From positions 31,586,288 through 31,650,287 of the forward strand of contig CM055833.1 in NCBI GenBank assembly GCA_029582265.1: a DNA stretch of 64,000 nt, given 5' to 3'. Below are positions 57,243 to 64,000 of this stretch, one piece after another. A program made the position numbers and the translations under genes. This DNA comes from Zoroaster sp. YZ-2022. Taxonomy: Eukaryota > Echinodermata > Asteroidea > Forcipulatida > Zoroasteridae. The notes beneath the pieces were generated by a model that saw only the letters and a list, made by a program, of their open reading frames with translations, did not search any database and was not told the origin of the DNA. Positions within the stretch are counted from its first letter, which is position 1; the number at the start of each line of letters is the position of its first letter.

Positions 57243-57260
57243 AAATACGAACTTCATGAT
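57243..57260. repeat. Target-site duplication of the RTE LINE, left
   Basis: AAATACGAACTTCATGAT, repeated exactly at 58423-58440 after the (GAA)n tail. Confidence 0.93.
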
Positions 57261-58422
57261 TCATGCCAGGAAAGAGCACTACGGATGCGATGTTTGCTTT
57301 GAGAATGTTGATGGAGAAGTACAGAGAAGGTCAGAAGGAGTTGCATTGTGTCTTTGTGGATTTGGAGAAAGCATTATGACAGGGTGCCGAGAGAGGAGGT
57401 GTGGTATTGTATGAGAAAGTCGGGAGTAGCAGAGAAGTATGTAAAGATTGGTGCAGGATATGTATGAGGGCAGTGTGACAGTGGTGAGGTGTGCGGTAGG
57501 AGTGACGGATGGGTTTAAGGTGGAGGTGGGATTACATCAAGGATCGGCTTTGAGCCCTTTCTTGTTTGCAATGGTGATGGACAGGTTGACGGACGAGATC
57601 AGGAAGGAGTCTCCGTGGACTATGATGTTCGCGGATGACATTGTGATCTGTAGTGAGAGTAGGGAGCAAGTTGAGGAGAGCTTGGAGAGGTGGAGGTATG
57701 CACTGGAGAGAAGAGGAATGAAAGTCAGTAAGAGCAAAACGGAATACATGTGCGTGAATGAGAGGGAGGGCAGTGGAATGGTGAGGATGCAAGGTGTAGA
57801 GGTGGCAAAGGTGGATGAGTTTAAATACTTGGGGTCAACTGTTCAGAGTAACGGAGAGTGTGGAAGAGAGGTGAAGAAGAGAGTGCAGGCAGGGTGGAGT
57901 GGGTGGAGAAGAGTGTCAGGAGTGATTTGTGACAGAAGGGTATCAGTAAGAGTGAAAGGGAAGGTTTTTAAGACGGTGGTGAGACCAGCTATGTTATATG
58001 GTTTGGAGGCGGTGGCACTGACAAAAAGACAGGAGGCGGAGTTGGAGGTGGCAGAGCTGAAGATGCTAAGGTTTTCGTTGGGAGTAACGAGGATGGACAG
58101 GATTAGGAATGAGTATATTAGAGGGACAGCTCACGTTAGACGGTTTGGAGACAAAGTGAGAGAGGCGAGATTGAGATGGTTTGGACATGTGCAGAGGAGA
58201 GATGAGGGGTATGTCGGGAAAAGGATGCTAAAGATGGAGTTGCCAGGCAAGAGGAAAAGAGGAAGGCCAAAGAGGAGGTTTATGGATGTAGTGAGGGAGG
58301 ATATACAGGCGGTTGGTACAACAGAGGAAGATGCAGAGGACAGGAAGATATGGAAACAGATGATCCGCTGTGGCGACCCCTAAAAACAAGGGAGCAGCCG
58401 AAAGATGAAGAAGAAGAAGAAG
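57261..58422 (+). pseudogene. 5'-truncated RTE-type LINE, reverse transcriptase C-terminal half
   Basis: Starts inside the reverse transcriptase (MPGKSTTDAMFALRMLMEKY) and carries the catalytic FADD motif (WTMMFADDIVICSES), LHQGSALSPFLFAMVMDRL, VDEFKYLGSTVQSNGECGR, LRWFGHVQRRDEG and the end KQMIRCGDP at 58383. Two single-base insertions, near 57378 and 57450, break the frame before codon VQDMYEG. The tail GGGAGCAGCCGAAAGATGAA then (GAA)n is typical of RTE elements. Flanked by an 18-bp target duplication. Confidence 0.9.
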
Positions 58423-58633
58423 AAATACGAACTTCATGATCATTTTGACGTGAAATATTGTATCAAGACAATGTTACTAATTCTACAACAACAGCACCTC
58501 GGACATTATCAAGAGATGCATGTTTAATAAGTACAATCATCAACTTTACACCAAGTTGGCCTCAGTAAAACTGTGATCATGTTTTGTTGAGGATAAATGT
58601 TGTATTAAGTTAACCACCTTCCCTCGAGATCTA

Positions 58634-60444
58634 CAGTGCGTATCAAAAAAAAGGTAATCCGAATTCAGGGGGTTAATATGCCAAGGTTATTTAGTTTGAC
58701 AATTTACATGTAGTGTACCAAAGAAGAGGAACTCCTCAGCTTTCCATTGATACCTTTATTGACCCATTGCTGTCACACATGACCGAGTACATTGTTATTG
58801 AAAATGACAAATTCAAATCGCATTTTTGCAAGTTTGGGTAATCAGTGCAAGGCAGGATAATTAGTGAAAGTCAGTATGATAAACCAGATTTTCTTTAGGA
58901 ATGACTGGACATTATTCAAGAAGAATCTCTTCTAACATTGCCCTTTTATGCACCCACACCTTCAACATGTCCACCTCCCCTTTCGACACAAAGCTGACAG
59001 CGACGGAGCATGTCCTGCACTGCTCGTCTCACCATAGCCGGATTATTGCGTAAAGCATCCACTTCATTTCGAATACGGCCCTGCAATTCATCAAGATCAC
59101 TGGAGGAGTTGCAAACACCTTGTTCTTCAAATGTCCCCAAAGGAAATAGTCACATGGTGTGAGGTCAGGTGATCTTGGTGGCCATTCCACCTCATGGTTG
59201 ACGGCGATGACTCGTTCGCCAAAGAGTTCCCTCAGACGATCTCGGACAGCGATAAGGCGATGTGCTGGGGCGCCATCTTGGGCCCACCAGAGTTGTCTGA
59301 AGACCCCACGAACCTGTCGCTCAAAGTGTTCCTGCAGCTGCGGTAAAACGTTATCATTGAGCATCTGCAGATACATGTTACCATTGACATTCCTTTGAAA
59401 GAAAAACGGTCCGATCAGCTGACCACTTCCACAAAGTCCTAACCAAACAGTCCACTTTTGTCGACTCATGTTAACCTCAAAATTGAATTCTGGGGGGTGT
59501 CTTGCTGGTGCATATTCAAGAACATTATGCGTATTGACCTTGCCGTTCATGGAGAAAGCAGCTTCGTCGCCGATTACGAGATTCCGCAGAAAATTGACAT
59601 CTCTCTCGGTACGGGCTATCAACAATCTGGCAAACGCCAGCCTTCTAGCAAAATCTCCTGGCGTAAGTTGATGTCGGATGTGAATCCGATATGGATGCTG
59701 GTGGACGTCCAATCTCGTGATTCTGTTGAATGTCGCCGAAGGCAATCTCAGCCCATTTCGCCTTGCGCTGGTGTCCCTAGGATGCTCCAAAAGTTGCTGC
59801 CTTACTGTTGCAATGTTCCCTTCTGATCGCCCGGTGCGCCTCCTGCCAGAATTCCCCTTGTTGCGGTTGAGGCTAGTGCCATACTATTGATATTTTCTAA
59901 CATTCGCCCAGATGGGTTTGGCTGCTGGGGGCTCCCGTTCTGGGAAACGTTCCCTGAAAGCATCGCGAGTTTGCTGCAAACTGTGAGTTTGGTGAAATGT
60001 TGTAATCACGAAAACTCGCTGTTCAGTCGTTAGTTGTACCATCTTTCCAACTACCTGTCCCTAAACCCAGGCCCTTCTTAAATACCCAACTTGAAGAAAA
60101 GGATGTCGTAACAGACGATTACCGCACCAGCTTAAAAATCTTACATAATCATCTAGGCAGTCAAGTGATGCGTCCATTTCAGACTGCCTTGAACCATGGA
60201 GGAAGACTCTGTTTTCTTCCTCCATGCTTGAACTGATTACCCAAACTTGCAAAAATGCGATTTGAATTTGCCATTTTCAATAACAATGTACTCGGCCATG
60301 TGTGACAGCAATGGATCGATACAGGTATCAATGGAAAGCTGAGGAGTTCCTCTTCTTTGGTACACTACATGTAAATTGTCAAACTAAATAACCTTGGCAT
60401 ATTAACCCCCTGAATTCGGATTACCTTTTTTTTGATACGCACTG
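58634..60444 (-). mobile_element. Full-length mariner-type transposon, DD41D
   Basis: 1811 bases with TA on both sides and inverted ends of more than 100 bases beginning CAGTGCGTATCAAAAAAAAG. It holds one transposase gene on the minus strand, no longer open. It differs from the deleted element at 33287 in its ends but shares C-terminal transposase motifs. Confidence 0.92.
58946..60045 (-). pseudogene. mariner (DD41D) transposase, broken
   Basis: Begins MVQLTTEQRVFVITTFHQTH near 60045 (helix-turn-helix region), meets an in-frame TAG after WANVRKYQ (about 59888), then runs through LPSATFNRITRLDVHQHPYR, VIGDEAAFSMNGKV (first catalytic Asp), WWAQDGAPAHRL (second) and WPPRSPDLTPCDYFLWGHLK (third). 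There are 41 residues between the second and third Asp. After KNKVFATPP a frameshift moves to SSSDLDELQGRIRNEVDALR and ends EGVGA at 58946. The gene cuts and joins its own element; with one stop and one frameshift it is inactive. Confidence 0.9.
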
Positions 60445-60803
60445 TATAACTTGCAGGAGAACTGCTACCATAGGCGTCTGGGTAACCATAGAGAAAGAAC
60501 ATCGTGTAACATAGGCATAAACAGTGTCATTGGCGGATCCAGGGGGAACTAAGGGGGGCTGTAGACCCCCCTAAAATCGTTTTAAAAAAAATTTAAAATT
60601 TAAAAATTTAAAAATTTAAAAAAAAAATTAAAAATTAAATAAATAAAGAGAGAGAGAGAGGGGGGGAGGGGAGGGGAGAACGCACTCCCATTCCCTCACT
60701 GTGCTTTGTAATTTTTGTAGTACTGAAAAATAATTGTTTTTGATTCTCAGCCCCCCCCCCCCTAAAAAAAATTACTGTATACACTAGCGGGTATTTATAT
60801 GGA
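60445..60803. other. Intergenic stretch with A-, AG- and G-rich runs
   Basis: AAATTTAAAA repeats, then GAGAGAGAGGGGGG at 60646-60670. No gene. Confidence 0.55.
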
Positions 60804-61020
60804 GTGCCATGGTCAAGCGGTTTAGTGCATCGGATTTGTGTTCTGATGGCCGAGTCATCAGAATGTGGGTTCGAATCACAACCGCGACCGGGGTACTTCT
60901 GTCGCCTTGAGCAAGACACATTACTATAATTTATTTTCTATTACCAGGGGTAAATGGGTACCTGTGAGGGCAGAGTTGGTCGTTGTGTTTGATTAGCCCT
61001 ATGCTCCGAAATGGCAGCAA
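60804..61020 (+). mobile_element. Divergent SINE copy
   Basis: Head GTGCCATGGTCAAGCGGTTT and GGTTCGAATCACAACC, then TTGAGCAAGACACATTAC and GGGTAAATGGGTACCTGTGA. Breaks off near 61020, before the LINE-like tail. Confidence 0.75.
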
Positions 61021-61354
61021 TTGTCGGTAAAATGTCGGTAATTTTACAAATTTATTGGTATTTATGATTGTCATAGTTTGTCGGTGCATTTGACTCGTGA
61101 AGGTAAACTTACCCCAAAATTTATTTTTCCCCACTCTAAATCCTGTGGCTACGCCACTGTAAGAAAATACACGCCCGTGTTTTCGTTTTAAATTTGTGAG
61201 CAATATAATTAAATACACAATGTTGACCCATATATGTGATTTGTATTATAATTATATGCGTATCTTCTTCTTTGTATATATCTTATGTAAATTTTCCAAT
61301 GTCAACGTAAGATACATCTTATGATGAGTGTTATAAATTATACATACATGAGTG

Positions 61355-61496
<142 letters not shown>

Positions 61497-61498
61497 TA

Positions 61499-61716
61499 CA
61501 GCAAAAGAAACGTCACCCCCTAAATTTTGTTAAGTAATTATATTATTAAACATAATAAATATACAATGTTGTGGGATGGTTGGCTGACAGGTCAACCAAA
61601 TTTGCCACATTGTGTTCGTGTTACACTCCATACTCATAATATTCTTCATTAAACAAATCATATTAATTATGAAATGAAAATAATAAATATTTTTAGGGGT
61701 GACGTTTCTTTTGCTG
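61499..61716. mobile_element. MITE with CAGCAAAAGAAACGTCACCC ends, copy 2, inserted in AT repeats
   Basis: Perfect inverted ends; TTA on both sides; interior as in 18432-18659. AT repeats lie immediately on both sides. Confidence 0.87.
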
Positions 61717-61751
<35 letters not shown>

Positions 61752-61754
<3 letters not shown>

Positions 61755-61905
61755 GATTCGCGAGCAAAGAAAAATTGGCTGATGCCGGACTCGAACCCGC
61801 GACCTCTCGATTACCGTACGAGCGCTCTACTAACTGAGCTAACCATCCCCTATGTTGGTGGGCGGTCCACTTATGCCAATTATCTATTGCTCTATTCAGG
61901 TCAGT
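61752..61905 (-). mobile_element. tRNA-like SINE, minus-strand copy
   Basis: On the minus strand: A-box region TGGTTAGCTCAGTTAGTAGA, B box GGGTTCGAGTCC, followed by GCCAATTTTTCTTTGCTCGC. The 3' end of the same unit is present alone at 63177-63222 on the plus strand. The anticodon loop does not have U33, so it is not taken as a working tRNA. Confidence 0.7.
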
Positions 61906-62054
61906 TTCTCCCTATTATAAATCTACTTTGTGTACAACCACGTAAAAGGCTTGTGTTCCAAGTTGTGTGATCCCCGCTACTGCCGTTACCTAGGTTATTT
62001 GCATCTGACCGGGGCTTGATCCCTGGCCACTCGGCAGATATGGTTTGGCCTCTG

Positions 62055-62176
62055 ACCTGGCCCCATAGAGCAATAGATAATTGGCATAAGTGGACCGCCC
62101 ACCAACATAGGGGCTGGTTAGCTCAGTTGGTAGAGCGCTCGTCTGGTATTCGAGAGGTCGCGGGTTCGAGTCCGAA
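62055..62176 (+). mobile_element. tRNA-like SINE, plus-strand partner copy
   Basis: AGAGCAATAGATAATTGGCA, then GGTTAGCTCAGTTGGTAGAG and GGGTTCGAGTCC. It is inverted relative to 61783-61905, forming about 120-base arms around a 150-base centre. It ends where PLE sequence begins. Confidence 0.7.
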
Positions 62177-62536
62177 GTTAAGCAACCAAACAACTCTCAT
62201 CTGTACATAGGTCTCACCGCGCCTCCATTCAAGCTAAGATACGGCAACCACACACAGTCTTTCAGGCATGAGAAGTACCAGAACAGCACGGAACTCTCCA
62301 AGCACATTTGGCAATTGAAAAGGAACAAGAAACCATTCACCATCAACTGGTCGGTAGCCTGTAGATCTCAAGCATACAACAGTGAATCGAAACGGTGCAA
62401 CCTTTGCCTCACAGAGAAGCTCTCCATCATAAACGCCGACAAGAGGATACTCCTGAACAAACGACCCGAACTCATATCAAAATGCCGCCATGAAAACAAG
62501 TTCTACCTCTGCAACTTCAAAAGCGATGACACGTGA
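62177..62536 (+). pseudogene. Penelope-like element, GIY-YIG endonuclease C-terminal fragment
   Basis: Frame reads SHLYIGLTAPPFKLRYGNHT, QSFRHEKYQNSTELSKHIWQ, TINWSVACRSQAYNSESKRC and NLCLTEKLSIINADKRILLN, ending KFYLCNFKSDDT and TGA at 62534-62536. The YIG of GIY-YIG, the following Arg (LRYGNH) and the Glu of TELSKHIW are kept. This domain nicks target DNA in PLEs, which are a separate class of retroelement using target-primed reverse transcription. The reverse transcriptase part is missing, so it is a 5'-truncated copy. It is followed by a hammerhead ribozyme, as known for this class. Confidence 0.88.
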
Positions 62537-62675
62537 CGAGGAACAGTACAGTGTCAACAAACCACAAACTGCCAACAAACAAGCTTACACACAAGGCCCG
62601 CAAACAATAAGTAATTACCACGCATCATTGCGCGTGTAGGCCTATATATATAGGAGTAATCACTTGGTGACTATC

Positions 62676-62720
62676 AGTTGTCTGATGATCGCATAACGCG
62701 TGAAACTCGGAGTTACAACT
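62676..62720 (+). ncRNA. Hammerhead ribozyme of the Penelope-like element
   Basis: Core CTGATGA at 62682-62688 and GAAA at 62702-62705. Helix I is AGTTGT (62676-62681) with ACAACT (62715-62720). Helix II is CGC/GCG (62690-62692 with 62698-62700) with loop ATAAC. Helix III is ACT/AGT (62705-62707 with 62711-62713) with loop CGG. Cleavage is expected after T62714 in the triplet GTT. The T89/T101 positions closing helix II do not pair. Small helix III is typical of PLE ribozymes. Confidence 0.85.
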
Positions 62721-62754
62721 ACCAGCGTTCCACTAGTTTTACTACAAGTATATA

Positions 62755-62815
<61 letters not shown>

Positions 62816-62866
62816 TTAAATGTAGCGGTCTATCTTGAAGTAGAGTGCTCAATGCCACATAGACGA

Positions 62867-62953
<87 letters not shown>

Positions 62954-62959
62954 ATATAT

Positions 62960-63016
62960 ATAATTTGTGCCTTACTCTGGACAAACCCTGCACACAAATC
63001 TATAAATACAAGGCAC

Positions 63017-63056
<40 letters not shown>

Positions 63057-63218
63057 GTGCCTTACTCTGGACAAACCCTGCACACAAATCTATAAATACA
63101 ACTTTATAAATCAATACAACCTTGTGAGTTCGTTTGACATTTTGTTAAAAATGTATTAGGCAAATCTATAAATACAACTCGAGTCCGGCATCAGCCAATT
63201 TTTCTTTGCTCGCGAACC

Positions 63219-63313
<95 letters not shown>

Positions 63314-63355
63314 TTACTCTGGACAAACCTGCACACAAATCTATAAATACAACTT
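62960..63355 (+). repeat. Repeated CCTTACTCTGGACAAACCCT units separated by AT runs
   Basis: Unit GCCTTACTCTGGACAAACC...CTGCACACAAATCTATAAAT occurs at 62970-63020, 63058-63112 and 63310-63362, with a part at 63160-63176. AATTATATATA blocks separate the units. Confidence 0.85.
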
Positions 63356-63419
63356 TATAAATCAATACAACCTTGTGAGTTCGTTTGACATTTTGTTAAA
63401 AATGTATTAGGCCTATTTT

Positions 63420-64000
63420 ATATATAAAACAAATTATCCACCAATACTGCAGGAAATCGTGTTTGAAATAACCTCCGCATTTACAAATGCATAAAATTGA
63501 CGGAAGTATTTAAGTTATTTTTAGTCCTTAATATAGACGTTCGTCCATTAATCAAGGAACAAACGAGGCCATAACGTTCTAGGCCTCAGCCGTGCGTGTA
63601 TTCCTGCTGAATGCAAGGCGAGAGGATTGAAGAGATTGACCATGGATATCAAGCCGATGTATTAATTTAAAGACAAACACACCGTCACTAACGGCAACGG
63701 TCGAACACACAAGAAGCCAGGGAATGATAGAGACTTCGCAAAGATAAGAACTGGGTCAATTATAGTTCTGTCGTATGGACGGCGAACATCCAGAATGCAG
63801 ACATTTCAATCAGCAACAGAGATGCAGTCGGAATACGGAGTGGGCATTTACAAATTCCCCATAATGCACGCATAGGTCGGTAGCGAGGCGATTGACAAAC
63901 GAAGATTAGGATCTCAACGGCTCGGGCATGATATTTCTCCTGCGTGACTTTGTTTTATTTTTGCTGTGTTGCCCGGGCCCTCTTGTTCCGCCTGTGCATA
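63420..64000. other. Right edge of window, no gene seen
   Basis: No coding frame or repeat recognised. Slightly less AT-rich than the surroundings. Confidence 0.5.

Noticed and set aside
61783..61850. Functional tRNA gene on the minus strand
   Set aside because: A and B boxes are present, but the anticodon loop is wrong (no U33) and a near copy lies inverted nearby, so it is a SINE head.

Overview
The window is animal nuclear DNA. It is AT-rich, has long introns with GT..AG boundaries, and is crowded with short DNA transposons, tRNA-derived SINEs, LINE fragments and microsatellites. The only host gene I can support is a complete minus-strand orthologue of WDR19 (IFT144), the large WD40/TPR subunit of the ciliary intraflagellar transport complex A. 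I reconstructed 31 coding exons, from a six-base first coding exon (ATG AAG) at 55280-55285 to a stop codon at 10997-10999. All splice phases agree. The exons add up to 4038 bases (1345 residues plus stop), very close to the vertebrate protein. One intron uses a GC donor. Protein similarity, (ATT)n-tailed tRNA SINEs and L2-like, RTE, Penelope-like, mariner, hAT and TTAA-type elements suggest a marine invertebrate, probably a deuterostome such as an echinoderm or hemichordate. That placement is inference.

Layout. 1-10996 lies downstream of WDR19 and holds no host gene: a hAT-type MITE with an 8-bp target duplication, a MITE split by a SINE, an L2-like LINE 3' end and a 1.1-kb direct tandem duplication of it, then several MITEs. 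10997-55285 is WDR19; its introns carry most of the repeats. Two exons, one coding the end of a WD40-region block and one coding the first C-terminal zinc-binding block, have been copied in tandem inside their own downstream introns. 55286-64000 lies upstream of WDR19: the putative promoter, a 5'-truncated RTE LINE with 18-bp target duplications, a full-length DD41D mariner element with a broken transposase, then an AT-microsatellite-rich zone containing a MITE, inverted tRNA-like SINE copies and the 3' part of a Penelope-like element (PLE).

The most notable non-obvious signal is at 62676-62720. A hammerhead ribozyme can be folded by eye (conserved CUGAUGA and GAAA cores, three helices, GUU cleavage triplet) about 140 bases after the end of a GIY-YIG endonuclease reading frame of the PLE. 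Other structural signals are several unrelated MITE families that all end at TTAA, several cases of one transposon inside another, a 62-bp-arm perfect-looking hairpin, nine telomere-type repeats inside an intron, and a hAT-like element in which one copy has grown a 58-bp, ten-copy minisatellite.

Apart from WDR19 the protein-coding traces are decayed transposon genes, so no operon-like or cooperative gene system is visible. All boundaries and family names were read by eye, without database searches.
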